This document shows, piece after piece, positions 45,352-54,214 of a stretch of DNA of 64,000 nt (its first letter is position 1; the number at the start of each line of letters is the position of its first letter). The notes below the pieces were generated by a model. That model saw only the letters and a program-made list of their open reading frames with translations, was not told the DNA's origin and made no database searches. The stretch is from Deltaproteobacteria bacterium (GTDB lineage: Bacteria > Myxococcota_A > Polyangia > Haliangiales > Haliangiaceae): positions 458,071-522,070 of the forward strand of contig JAHDIH010000003.1 of the NCBI GenBank assembly GCA_020630875.1, read 5' to 3'. Position numbers and translations under genes: made by a program.

Positions 45352-46203
45352 TTACGACTGAGGTCGAAATCCAAGCTTTACGGTACCACTCCACCTATGC
45401 CTCAAAGAGCGATCCTTTAACGTGGTCTCTAGAATCGGCCTAAAACACGCCCCCGCGGCCGGAGGACCATCTTGCTGCTCTCCAATAATTTGAGGACGAT
45501 ACCCATCGTCTTCTTCGTACGCCCCCCTGGAGAACTTCGCTTTTACTTTGTAGGCTACCGAGCACGCTTTTCCGCCGCAAGCCTGTTCACACTTCGCGAA
45601 CTGACTTGAAACTGCATCAATTTTCTCTGTGAGTTTATCCTGCTTACTTCCGCTGTAGTCCGTAACTTCGACAAATGCCGTCAGAGGTATTTCCTTTGCC
45701 TTTTTCGTTAAGTAGGAAGTCGCACTCCTGCTTTTGATGGCGTCCAAATCCAAACCTTTGCTTTGCAGCACCGCGAGAACGGAAGCCCCCATTTTTGCAT
45801 CCGCGGAACCTCGCGGCAAATAATGTAAGCATTTGACCGCCGCTCTTGCAGCTTTCTCGTACTCCTTAGACAAAAGCTCCGCTTTAGATAAGATGCAATT
45901 CGCTTGCGGGAGTCTTGGAGTGTCTTGACTGTCATTGGTGCTTACCCACGAAAGTGCTTCTCTCGCGACGACAAAGTCTTTCTTCTGCAGCGCCAGCCGA
46001 CCTTCTTCAAGCCTAACAGATAGCCTCAAGTCGTTAACGGGCAAAGAACATATCTGCTCATAACAACGCGCTGGTGCGTTGCAATCGTTGGTCGTGGCGC
46101 AAGACTCCCAAAGTCCAGAGGTCCTTACCGTTTCCTTTGGCAGTTCCTTCGCAGGCACATCGCACCCTAAAAAACTAACGAAGATTACTAATAATTTTTT
46201 CAA
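45352..46203 (-). CDS. Unknown lipoprotein, last gene of the MoxR operon
   Basis: The frame opens at 46239, but the best start is TTG at 46203, which gives LKKLLVIFVSFLGCDV with a lipobox. A consensus ribosome site AAGGAGG lies 5 bases before it. The protein has a Cys pair region (CNAPARCYEQIC) after the anchor, a helical middle (residues about 70-160, TPR-like) and a beta-rich Cys-containing C-terminus (CEQACGGKACSVAYKV). No family recognised. It overlaps the helical-repeat gene by 29 bases. It is the envelope-anchored product of the operon. Confidence 0.65.
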   Translation of the reverse strand: MKKLLVIFVSFLGCDVPAKELPKETVRTSGLWESCATTNDCNAPARCYEQICSLPVNDLRLSVRLEEGRLALQKKDFVVAREALSWVSTNDSQDTPRLPQANCILSKAELLSKEYEKAARAAVKCLHYLPRGSADAKMGASVLAVLQSKGLDLDAIKSRSATSYLTKKAKEIPLTAFVEVTDYSGSKQDKLTEKIDAVSSQFAKCEQACGGKACSVAYKVKAKFSRGAYEEDDGYRPQIIGEQQDGPPAAGACFRPILETTLKDRSLRHRWSGTVKLGFRPQS

Positions 46204-47959
46204 GTTTCCTCCTTGTGGTGTCATCTTGTTCCACCGCAATGTTTTGCTTTAAAATTGGAGCAATGTCAGGATTATCAATCATCGCCAGTGCAGAAAGTGC
46301 GGCCGTCTGCATTGTGCCACGTTCGTTACGCACGAGCTCTATCAAATACTCTCCAGCTTCCACAGTTTGAATTTTACCGATTGCCTCAATAGCAGCGTCA
46401 CTTATTTCACGCGCATCGTAGCTGTCTACAATCTGCCGTAACGGATTAAGGGCATGAGGGAAGACGCGTCCTTTGAGTACCTCCACCGCAGATTTTCTAA
46501 TATCAGCGGTATTGGACGACAGTGCGTTTCTCAAGATTACGAAAGAACGCTTAAAATAGAGAAACTTCAGGGCCGAGACGCAACTTGCTTTAACTTGGTC
46601 GTTCCCTGATTCGTACATAGCCTCAAGCGGGAACAACGCACCATAAGATTGCAGTTCGCCGACCAGTCTAATCAACTGCAAATTTATCTCTGTGCTTCCT
46701 TTTCGTTTATCAGCATCGTGAAGCAACAAAATCGACAGTGCTCTTCGGCGAATCGAGTTGTGATATTTCAAGTCACTAACTATGGACATGGCAAGCCACT
46801 CAATGTCACTTCCTTTTTCCCAAGACAACAAATCCGCATACCAAATCTCTGCGTAAACGTTCTGTTTCTTAAGATAAGAAGGAAGTTCGGGAGACGACTG
46901 ATTCGTTGGAGGAATGTTGTTGTAACGAGCGGATGCGGTGCGATATCGGTTCTTGTTAGCTTCCGACACTTCAAGGGTAGCTAAACTTTCAAACAACAGC
47001 TTTACGGATGCAAAGTCGCCAATCCTTGAGTAGCACGCCACTGATGCAAGCAGTGCGTTTTCCGCCAGCGACACGGGAAGCCCATCCTCTAAATGCTTTT
47101 GCGCGCATCTTGCCCAAGCATCACCGGCTTTAGACCAATAGCCCCGGCCGTAGGGTAGTCCCGAACGTCGACAGTATTGACCAGCTTCAGAGAGCAACGT
47201 AGCGGCAGCGTTGTATTCTTTCCGAGCCACAGCCTGAGCAATAAAATCCTCATAGTACTGCAAGGCATAGAACTTGAGGTTGTCTTCTTTAAGCACCCTG
47301 ATGCAACCGATATACCCCTCCGCAAGGTTTTCAAACTGTTCCGTGTTCCTACCTAGTTCCAGCAGTACCTGATAACAATCAAAAGCTCGGTCTCTAAGTC
47401 CTTTTTGTTCGAAGTCGGCGGCAAGAGACTCCAAAATCTGCTGACTTTGTACTAGAGCCTCATGAGATCGAGCCTTGTCTCCTCCTGCTCTTGTCGTTTC
47501 TGTTCCGTAGTTAAAATACGTAAGCGCCATCTCATAGGCAAACCCGCGCATCTTCTCAGAACCAAACAGCCTCAAAAACAATTCGGAAGCATCCTCATGA
47601 TTCTTCCCCTTAGCTTGCGCTATGGCTGCGTGAGCCACCATTCCATCTTCAAGGTAACATTCTGCAGCTTCCGCGTGTCGGCCTTGCTGAGTTAGCATCT
47701 CAGCTTGCAGTCTCTTGGCTGACATCTTCAGTGCCTTACTTCCATCGAGATAGGCGTGAATATAGGCTGCAGGTTGCGCCGCACCTGTTGCTTCGTAAAC
47801 CCGAATCAACTTTCGGGCCCAGTCATCGTACTCGTAATCTGTAACGTGAGACTGAAGTAGCAACACTCGATACGCTTCTTCCGCTTGCGCCCATTGACCG
47901 CGCTGTTGACTTGACTCGGCCCGGCTGAGAAGACTTTCTATAGAAACGTATTCCGTCAA
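46175..47959 (-). CDS. TPR/HEAT helical-repeat protein of the MoxR operon
   Basis: This 594-residue protein is all helices. The first 400 residues are TPR-like pairs (AEEAYRVLLLQS, FDCYQVLLELG, AENALLASVACYSRIGDF). Residues about 430-590 are HEAT-like repeats (ALSSNTADIRKSAVEVLKGRV, AIEAIGKIQTVEAGEYLIEL, LSALAMIDNPDI). No catalytic site. It is coupled by a 4-base overlap (ATGA) to the vWA gene and overlaps the downstream lipoprotein gene. It likely acts as a scaffold or substrate receptor for the ATPase-vWA pair. Confidence 0.8.
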   Translation of the reverse strand: MTEYVSIESLLSRAESSQQRGQWAQAEEAYRVLLLQSHVTDYEYDDWARKLIRVYEATGAAQPAAYIHAYLDGSKALKMSAKRLQAEMLTQQGRHAEAAECYLEDGMVAHAAIAQAKGKNHEDASELFLRLFGSEKMRGFAYEMALTYFNYGTETTRAGGDKARSHEALVQSQQILESLAADFEQKGLRDRAFDCYQVLLELGRNTEQFENLAEGYIGCIRVLKEDNLKFYALQYYEDFIAQAVARKEYNAAATLLSEAGQYCRRSGLPYGRGYWSKAGDAWARCAQKHLEDGLPVSLAENALLASVACYSRIGDFASVKLLFESLATLEVSEANKNRYRTASARYNNIPPTNQSSPELPSYLKKQNVYAEIWYADLLSWEKGSDIEWLAMSIVSDLKYHNSIRRRALSILLLHDADKRKGSTEINLQLIRLVGELQSYGALFPLEAMYESGNDQVKASCVSALKFLYFKRSFVILRNALSSNTADIRKSAVEVLKGRVFPHALNPLRQIVDSYDAREISDAAIEAIGKIQTVEAGEYLIELVRNERGTMQTAALSALAMIDNPDIAPILKQNIAVEQDDTTRRKLEKIISNLR

Positions 47960-49395
47960 GCCGTCTCCTCCACTCGCTTGGCAATATCATCAACAATTTC
48001 CAAGGCTCGGGCACGCTGAGAAGAATCTGTTGATAATGCTTCTGGCCTAATCACTTGCGTTTGAACAGAAGAAGCCGCGAACTCTGGCAGCTGGTCCGTG
48101 GTTGGCAAAATAAACACCGTGTACAGCCCAGCATTCTCAACCACTTTCGCGACGGACTCTTTAGGGGCGTGGCACTGACCGTGAGTGAATACGTACAAAA
48201 CAATTTGCTGTTTCTGTTCTTTGCGAAGTAATTCACAATCTCTTGCCAGCTGAGCAAAAACTTGTCCGTAGTTTCTTCCTTGTCCTGACTTAAACGACAG
48301 CAGATAAGAAACCGGCACTTCCGAAGACCTCGTCATTTTTTGCACAGGATGCAGCCGTGAGTCGAAGAATCGGAACCGTATTTCTTCACCGAGAAGCAGC
48401 ATCTTCTTCATGAGCGCTAGCGCAAGACCTCTCGCGAATAGGTTTCGTCTGCCGCGCATTGAAGGAGACGAATCCACCAAAATATATTGCAATCGCCGCT
48501 CTTCATCACTCTGCCTTTGATGGCCGAAGTACAACAGCTCTTTTTCGATATACTTTTGGATAAAAATGTCGTCATCGTACGCTAATTGCGAAAGCACCAA
48601 CGAGTCGAGTTTTCCTTTGCGCTCCACGGACGCATATCCATCAATCGCCATGGACTGTACGCCACTGGCACGTTTTGTCTCTAGCACAGAAGGAAGCAAG
48701 TCCAGGGAAAAACTGGAGACGTCATGAGCGTCCGCAGAATCTAATGCTGCGACGATATCTACACTTTCCACGGCACTTCCAAAGCTATCGGATTCGCCTT
48801 TAAACATTCCAATGACCCTTATCGTTTCTAAGTCAATAAGCTCAATGGATGTCATAATGTGAAGGCGCAAGTCCGACAAAATCTCTAAGAGAGAAAACCA
48901 CTGCTCCCCACCAAAATGCCGCCATGCGCTCGCGTAGTCTACGTTCTCGTAAGTATCTTGTCCGACGGGTAGAATTTCTTGATCTACAATGTGGTGTTTT
49001 TGGTGCCAGCGGTCGTTCGCCTCAGCAAGAATCTTTACTAGAAGTGCCACCACCATGTCGTCGCGCAGTCGCATGGAAGCAATTCGCTGCACATGAGAAG
49101 AGGTCGCAAGTTCTTTTATCAAATCGTGGTATCCACCAACAGCTCTTCTTTTTGTGTTTACGCCAGGCAAATCTTGCAGTACTGGCAAACTTCCCACACT
49201 GAAGTTCGACCTGTCTGTAGTCAGCGCAAGTCCTACGTCGCGAATGCAAAAAAATGGTAAGTAAAAACCAAGCTGCATCAATTGATTGTGCCACATAGCA
49301 GCTTTAGAAGAGCTAAGCGGACCGTCATCCGTAGTGACGTGTTGCAAGGCCAGTCCAGCGACTTGCCACGCAACGTAAGAGCGTTGCCCATTCAT
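47956..49395 (-). CDS. vWA-domain protein, ViaA-like
   Basis: This 479-residue soluble protein has a helical N-terminal two-thirds and a C-terminal vWA domain (residues about 300-460). The MIDAS is present: VDSSPSMRG (D308-S312). The third MIDAS element is FTHGQC rather than the usual T-D-G, so metal binding is altered. RavA-ViaA in enterobacteria has the same pairing and size (ViaA about 480 residues). It follows moxR by 2 bases and overlaps the helical-repeat gene by 4 bases. Confidence 0.85.
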   Translation of the reverse strand: MNGQRSYVAWQVAGLALQHVTTDDGPLSSSKAAMWHNQLMQLGFYLPFFCIRDVGLALTTDRSNFSVGSLPVLQDLPGVNTKRRAVGGYHDLIKELATSSHVQRIASMRLRDDMVVALLVKILAEANDRWHQKHHIVDQEILPVGQDTYENVDYASAWRHFGGEQWFSLLEILSDLRLHIMTSIELIDLETIRVIGMFKGESDSFGSAVESVDIVAALDSADAHDVSSFSLDLLPSVLETKRASGVQSMAIDGYASVERKGKLDSLVLSQLAYDDDIFIQKYIEKELLYFGHQRQSDEERRLQYILVDSSPSMRGRRNLFARGLALALMKKMLLLGEEIRFRFFDSRLHPVQKMTRSSEVPVSYLLSFKSGQGRNYGQVFAQLARDCELLRKEQKQQIVLYVFTHGQCHAPKESVAKVVENAGLYTVFILPTTDQLPEFAASSVQTQVIRPEALSTDSSQRARALEIVDDIAKRVEETA

Positions 49396-49397
49396 TG

Positions 49398-50585
49398 TTA
49401 TGCGCCAAACTTCGAAGAAGAAAACACCGTATTGAGTAGGTGGTCAACTTCAGCAACCATGCGCTGAGCAGTTGCACCAGGCATCCCTGAAAGTACGGTC
49501 TTAATCTCATTGAGATTTCTTAGTTGAGTAAACAGCTGAATGTCTGATAGCTCACTAGATCTCGAGAGCACTTCTTTGATCAGCTGAAGTTCCGCAAGAA
49601 CATCTTCTAGGTTCGCTTGCGTTCCGAGAAATTTAACCTGATCGGGATGGGCCCGGACGTAGGCATCCACGACAGGAGAGACAATTTGGTCAAGTAAGTC
49701 TATTTGGTCCAAATTATTCCAGACGTGACGCATGATAAATAAGTCTGCATCGTTTACAACGTTTCGACCGTCTAGAGCTGCAGAAGCAGTCAACAGCTTG
49801 AGAAGCTTCACCGAGCGCCGGTCGGAGATGCTAATTCCTTCAGAACGGATTTGGAAAACCAGGCTTTTGTACTTAGCTAAGAAATCATCGGGAACGCGGA
49901 TCTTCTGTTGAACTTCTACTTGTACTGCTCGAAGCGCTTGTGCAGATGTCAACGCCGCTCCACCACGCGCCTTTGTCATACGTGCGAGTTCCAAATTGAT
50001 TCCGCGACGCATCAATTCTTGAAAGTGAAACGAATCAAGATTGCCTGAATAAGCCCTAATCAAAAAGCGGTCAAAAAGCGCAGAAAGATTTTCATCGCCC
50101 GGGACTTCATTGGATGCGGCAAATAGAGAAAGCAGCGGTACGTCAACGGTATTGGAACCATGCTGGTACTTACGCTCATTAATCACGTGAAGCAGTGAGT
50201 TTAGAATCGCCGAATTCGCTTTGAATATCTCGTCAAGAAAAACAATCTCCGACGTTGGCATCATACCTTCGATTCGTCGTGTGTACTGCCCTGCCTTGAA
50301 GGCTTGGATATCGATTGGTCCAAAAATTTCATTCGGCTCGGTAAACCTAGTCAAGAGGTATTCAAAGTAGGAGGCTTCTATCAGCTTAGAAAAGTTACTG
50401 ATGAGCGCAGACTTAGCCGTTCCCGGTGGTCCGATAATCACCATATGTTCTCCAGCAATGACCGAAATACACATCAATCTGATTATTTCTTGCTTGTCTA
50501 AGAACTGTTGGTTGAGTGAAGACGCAGCATTGCGTACCCCCTCGCAGACTGCCCCCAAGGTACTACCGTATGCTGCTTGACTCAT
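49398..50585 (-). CDS. MoxR-family AAA ATPase, RavA-like
   Basis: This 395-residue ATPase has Walker A GPPGTAKSA (about residues 52-60), Walker B VFLDEIFK followed by NSLLHVINERKYQ, and sensor motifs FAASNEVPG and LFDRFLIR. The sequence around NEIFGPIDI matches RavA. MoxR ATPases remodel or mature protein complexes, usually with a vWA partner. It is the first gene of a four-gene operon. A divergent GNAT gene starts 105 bases away. The LARA insertion seen in RavA is not evident, so it is MoxR-type generally. Confidence 0.9.
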   Translation of the reverse strand: MSQAAYGSTLGAVCEGVRNAASSLNQQFLDKQEIIRLMCISVIAGEHMVIIGPPGTAKSALISNFSKLIEASYFEYLLTRFTEPNEIFGPIDIQAFKAGQYTRRIEGMMPTSEIVFLDEIFKANSAILNSLLHVINERKYQHGSNTVDVPLLSLFAASNEVPGDENLSALFDRFLIRAYSGNLDSFHFQELMRRGINLELARMTKARGGAALTSAQALRAVQVEVQQKIRVPDDFLAKYKSLVFQIRSEGISISDRRSVKLLKLLTASAALDGRNVVNDADLFIMRHVWNNLDQIDLLDQIVSPVVDAYVRAHPDQVKFLGTQANLEDVLAELQLIKEVLSRSSELSDIQLFTQLRNLNEIKTVLSGMPGATAQRMVAEVDHLLNTVFSSSKFGA

Positions 50586-50689
50586 TGCTGGAAATTCTAC
50601 GTAACGGGGGAGTGTAGGAGCAAGGCCCAGTGCCCCTTTTCCGGCTCCTAGCCCTTCCTAATGAAGCATCATGCCAGGTATTGTGTAGC

Positions 50690-52357
50690 ATGGACATTAA
50701 ACTCATCGAGGACGAAGCCGGTTGGTCGCAACTACGGGCCTCATGGCAACAGCTTTGCGATGAAACCCAACAGTCGGTGTTTGCGTCGCCAAAGTGGCTG
50801 GATGCATGGTGGCGTAACTTCATCGTTCCTCTTGAAGCCAGTCTTTACGTTGTGACAGGCAGCATCGATGGCTCGCTTCGCTTCGTCGCTCCCATGTACA
50901 GAAGAGAAGTCAGACTAGCTGGGATAAAAATGTGTGAGCTGCGTATGATGGGGGATGCAGGGCCAAGGCCTTCTTCCATCAGTTTTACGGTCAGCAAAGA
51001 ACTAGCAGCAAGAGCTGGCAAGGCACTCGCTAAGTTTCTCTTACACAAAGCCGATGAATGGGATGTGCTGGCCCTAGAACCCTTTGAGGACCCCTCGGTA
51101 CTGCGTGCTTCGCTGGCGTCGATGCTTAGTTCCAAGGGTTGCAAGGTCGAGTCATTAAAAGCAGGTGGCGAGCACCGCAGAATGTCGCTTACGGGAGAAC
51201 CGAGTTTCAAGCGCAAAGCAAAAGTACTAGCGGAAAATCACTATGCGGTCAGAGCCATCCAGCGCCTTTCGAAACAAGAGTGGGCGCAACTGGACGAAAC
51301 GTCACCACTCGCCGGAGGAGCATCGTTCGCGCTTCTAACCGAGCACCTTTCACAATCCACCGATGGCGAAAAATCTGAAGTTGTAGTGATTACCGCAGGC
51401 TCACGAAATGTGGCTCTCGCACTCACCGTAGACGACGGCCCAAGGTCCGTAGTGTTAGCCGCGGCGGTCGATCCAGAAATATCGGACTACGATGAATGTG
51501 GGAAAGACTTACTTAGTAACGTAGCCGTGCGATGCATGGCGCGCGGGCAAAAATCACTAGATGTGGTAATGGGAGCCAGTCAGTACACGCTTCCAGAGCT
51601 TCCGCAATCAAAGCATCGAGCCGTTTCTTTGATTGCCTACGGAACGTCAAAAACAGCAACTGTAGCCAAGACCTACGGTAGTGTTGCCAAGCGAGTCAGT
51701 AAAGCTCAAAAAGTTCCTGAGGCTGCGACGGCTCGGGCACGTGCGGCGTGGGCCAAGATTGCAGCAAAAGCCGAACAAGTCGCCGGCGTCACTTCCTTTC
51801 AATTATTCAGAGGAGAGCTTTGGACCAGAGGGGCAACCCTTGCTGAAGGCGCGCGAATGCTCCATTTATCCCAAGAGAAGCAAGAAGATTGGGACCAAGA
51901 TGCGCGAATGAAAATAGTCTCAGACCTAAAACAGGATTGGGCGACTGTCGAAAAGCGATTGGCTGCGGGAGACGATGCCGTGCTCGCTTATTGGGACGAC
52001 TCTCCCGCGGGAATTGTTTGGGCATCAACCACGACGCTCAAGGAACCACGACTTGGACGTGAGATTGTGATCGCTCCAGCACAAGCCTATATCTACGGTG
52101 TGTACGTACCCGCGCATGCCCGAGGGCACTCCCTTGGCTCGGCGATGCTCGAAGATATGGCGCGAGTCTTACGAACCAAGGATGTGTATCAATCATGGGC
52201 GTTGGTTTCAGCAAACAACGTTGGCGGAATTAGAGCACTGCAAAAAGCCGCGTACATGCCAGTAGCGGATGTCACCCGGACGCTAGTAAAACCAGCGGTT
52301 GACAGGGTTACGGTCAGGCCACCAGACCCTGGCGCGCGAGCATTGCTAGGTCTCTGA
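50690..52357 (+). CDS. CelD-like domain plus C-terminal GNAT acetyltransferase
   Basis: The start is the ATG at 50690 (MDIKLIEDEAGW), giving 555 residues. Residues about 1-330 resemble the CelD/BcsL or FemAB-like GNAT fold: WLDAWWRNFIVP and the ADEWDVLALEPF stretch. Residues about 430-540 form a GNAT domain (YIYGVYVPAHARGHSLGSAM, acetyl-CoA motif with RGxxxG variant: ARGHSLGSAM). Two GNAT-like domains in one chain suggest amino-acyl or acetyl transfer to an amine, but the substrate is unknown. It is divergent from the MoxR operon. Confidence 0.7.
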   Translation: MDIKLIEDEAGWSQLRASWQQLCDETQQSVFASPKWLDAWWRNFIVPLEASLYVVTGSIDGSLRFVAPMYRREVRLAGIKMCELRMMGDAGPRPSSISFTVSKELAARAGKALAKFLLHKADEWDVLALEPFEDPSVLRASLASMLSSKGCKVESLKAGGEHRRMSLTGEPSFKRKAKVLAENHYAVRAIQRLSKQEWAQLDETSPLAGGASFALLTEHLSQSTDGEKSEVVVITAGSRNVALALTVDDGPRSVVLAAAVDPEISDYDECGKDLLSNVAVRCMARGQKSLDVVMGASQYTLPELPQSKHRAVSLIAYGTSKTATVAKTYGSVAKRVSKAQKVPEAATARARAAWAKIAAKAEQVAGVTSFQLFRGELWTRGATLAEGARMLHLSQEKQEDWDQDARMKIVSDLKQDWATVEKRLAAGDDAVLAYWDDSPAGIVWASTTTLKEPRLGREIVIAPAQAYIYGVYVPAHARGHSLGSAMLEDMARVLRTKDVYQSWALVSANNVGGIRALQKAAYMPVADVTRTLVKPAVDRVTVRPPDPGARALLGL

Positions 52358-52364
52358 TCCTCCG

Positions 52365-52814
52365 TTATTTGTATCCGAAAATTCGGATATCGTTCTGGTT
52401 CTCTTCTATCAAGAGCTTGCCAAGCTTCGCAAGCTCCTCTGTTAGTCCGTCTATCGGTTGCAGACGGCTTCTCGGTTCCAAAACTTCTTCTCGGTTGTAA
52501 CGCTTCTGAACAATAGAAAATGGAATCGACAAATATTCTATTTCTTTGTAGAGCACAGAACCGCATCCAAATACAACATTATCGGCTATTGCCGTGACTC
52601 CATAAGGTTCTGCTCCTCCACTATCTAAAGCAGAGTACAGACCGATATGCCGTTCCTCAGCGTCTAGTAAAAGCTTAACGTAAGCGCGAAGCGGGGCAAA
52701 TTCAGCTAGTGACTTCAAGACTTTTCGCCATTTGGCGTTGCTCATAGCGCGTATTGAATACTCAGCAATACGTGCTCGCAGTCTTTCCTCGTAACGCCTT
52801 ACCGCCTCTTCCAT
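52365..52814 (-). CDS. Small protein of unknown function
   Basis: This 149-residue cytoplasmic protein has no signal peptide. The first 60 residues are basic and helical (AVRRYEERLRARIAEYS). A middle segment GGAEPYGVTAIADNVVFG and the C-terminal IEYLSIPFSIVQ look like a small beta core, similar in style to short immunity-type families, but I cannot name one. It converges on the GNAT gene and is followed by the metalloprotease-like gene on the same strand. Confidence 0.55.
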   Translation of the reverse strand: MEEAVRRYEERLRARIAEYSIRAMSNAKWRKVLKSLAEFAPLRAYVKLLLDAEERHIGLYSALDSGGAEPYGVTAIADNVVFGCGSVLYKEIEYLSIPFSIVQKRYNREEVLEPRSRLQPIDGLTEELAKLGKLLIEENQNDIRIFGYK

Positions 52815-52829
52815 TTAATCAATTCAAAG

Positions 52830-54179
52830 CTATCTTCGGCTACGCGGCAGCATTCCCGCAGCGAAGAAAGCGAAGAGTAGAGCAAGTGGGGCGCTTGAGG
52901 TAGAGCACCCGCCACTTCCTTTATTTTTGTTGCCTGGCCAGCAAAAGCTGTCGCCTTTTTCTTCAAGACACACTAGGCCTGGATCGCAGGGGTTTAGGAA
53001 GTCGCAAGCTACTGAACAGCGTGCTTCTTCGCCTTTCAATTGACACTGCTGTGAAAAACAATCGTTATCTAATTCGCAAAGTTTGCCGTTGCCCTTGCGA
53101 TGAAGCTCTCTTAAACACTCTTGCTCAAAGCAAGTACTTCCGGTCTCGCAATCGTCGTCTCCAAGGCACTGAGGTTCTTGTCCGTCTTTGGTGAAAATAA
53201 AGGATCCAGTTTCAGACTCCGTGTTACCGGAAATGTCCGTCGTCACGATTTCGTATTCATGCTTCCCCAGGCCAAGTAGGAACACTTCACGATTTAGTTC
53301 CTCAAATCCTAATGCAATTCTCTCTCCATTCAGCGAGGCTGTCGTTCGTTGAATCATGTAGTCGTCGCTTGCAAGAGCGTGGAAAAGTACGCCACCAGTC
53401 CTATATTTCTCAGATTTTGGACTCAGTACTTCAAGAGTTGGCTTAATTTTATCCGTGGGTGGGCACCGGTCACCACAGTCTGGCCCAACGCCGTGCATAC
53501 GTAGCAAATGTTTGTACGAATTTTGAGTCTGGTTGCCGCAAGAACAATCTCTGTCTTGATCTTCTCCGCAGCGAACGTCTGCATCTTGAAACGATTTTTT
53601 TCCGCAACCATCCAAGTAGGTCATTGGATCTTCACACATCATCTGGTGATCCAAACTCATCGCATGACCGACCTCTTGCGCAATCGTATGGCACATCCTG
53701 TCAGAGATTCCCTGCGACTCGAAGTTGAATACCACGGCAGAAGGAATGCCAAAAGGTTGGCAAGTCGCTGGGGCAATCCCACCAATCCCTCCGCTCAAGC
53801 CGAGCATCTCCGGTCTGCCCCCAATACTCGCCTCAATGTGGTCTACGTTCCCCGGATCTTGGTCCGTCACCACTACATTGAATGGAGCAAATTGCCATCT
53901 TACACATTCGTACAGCGATGCCCACTGCGATGGCGTGATGTCCAGTGGCGGAATGGTAGCCGTAGCGATTCCAGGAATCGGCGACGTATTTGCCACCGCA
54001 TCGTTACCACCTTGCGTGTAAGTTGCTCCCCAGGGGTTTACGTAGACTATAGTTGGCTCGCCCTCTTGTTTTACACGCGTAATATCTTGCTCAACCTTGC
54101 TGGTATCGAAAATCACTTTTCCCGGTGCGGCACTGGCCGCTGTACCAAGAGCAAGAATCAGAACAGTAATGGACTTCAT
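52830..54179 (-). CDS. MYXO-CTERM metalloprotease-like protein with altered zinc motif (copy 1)
   Basis: This roughly 449-residue secreted protein has signal peptide MKSITVLILALGTAASAAP. The active-site-like stretch is TIAQEVGHAMSLDHQMM: the canonical HExxHxxGxxH has Gln in place of the first His, while Glu, the second His and the final His remain. A Cys-rich C-terminal region (ETGSTCFEQEC, GNGKLCELDNDC) with about 14 cysteines and the tail GGCSTSSAP-hydrophobic-PRSRR (MYXO-CTERM) follow. It is paralogous to the next gene. The protein could be an inactive paralogue or use another ligand. Confidence 0.75.
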   Translation of the reverse strand: MKSITVLILALGTAASAAPGKVIFDTSKVEQDITRVKQEGEPTIVYVNPWGATYTQGGNDAVANTSPIPGIATATIPPLDITPSQWASLYECVRWQFAPFNVVVTDQDPGNVDHIEASIGGRPEMLGLSGGIGGIAPATCQPFGIPSAVVFNFESQGISDRMCHTIAQEVGHAMSLDHQMMCEDPMTYLDGCGKKSFQDADVRCGEDQDRDCSCGNQTQNSYKHLLRMHGVGPDCGDRCPPTDKIKPTLEVLSPKSEKYRTGGVLFHALASDDYMIQRTTASLNGERIALGFEELNREVFLLGLGKHEYEIVTTDISGNTESETGSFIFTKDGQEPQCLGDDDCETGSTCFEQECLRELHRKGNGKLCELDNDCFSQQCQLKGEEARCSVACDFLNPCDPGLVCLEEKGDSFCWPGNKNKGSGGCSTSSAPLALLFAFFAAGMLPRSRR

Positions 54180-54214
54180 CGACACAAGTTAGTGGGTATC
54201 TGCAGCGATGTAAA

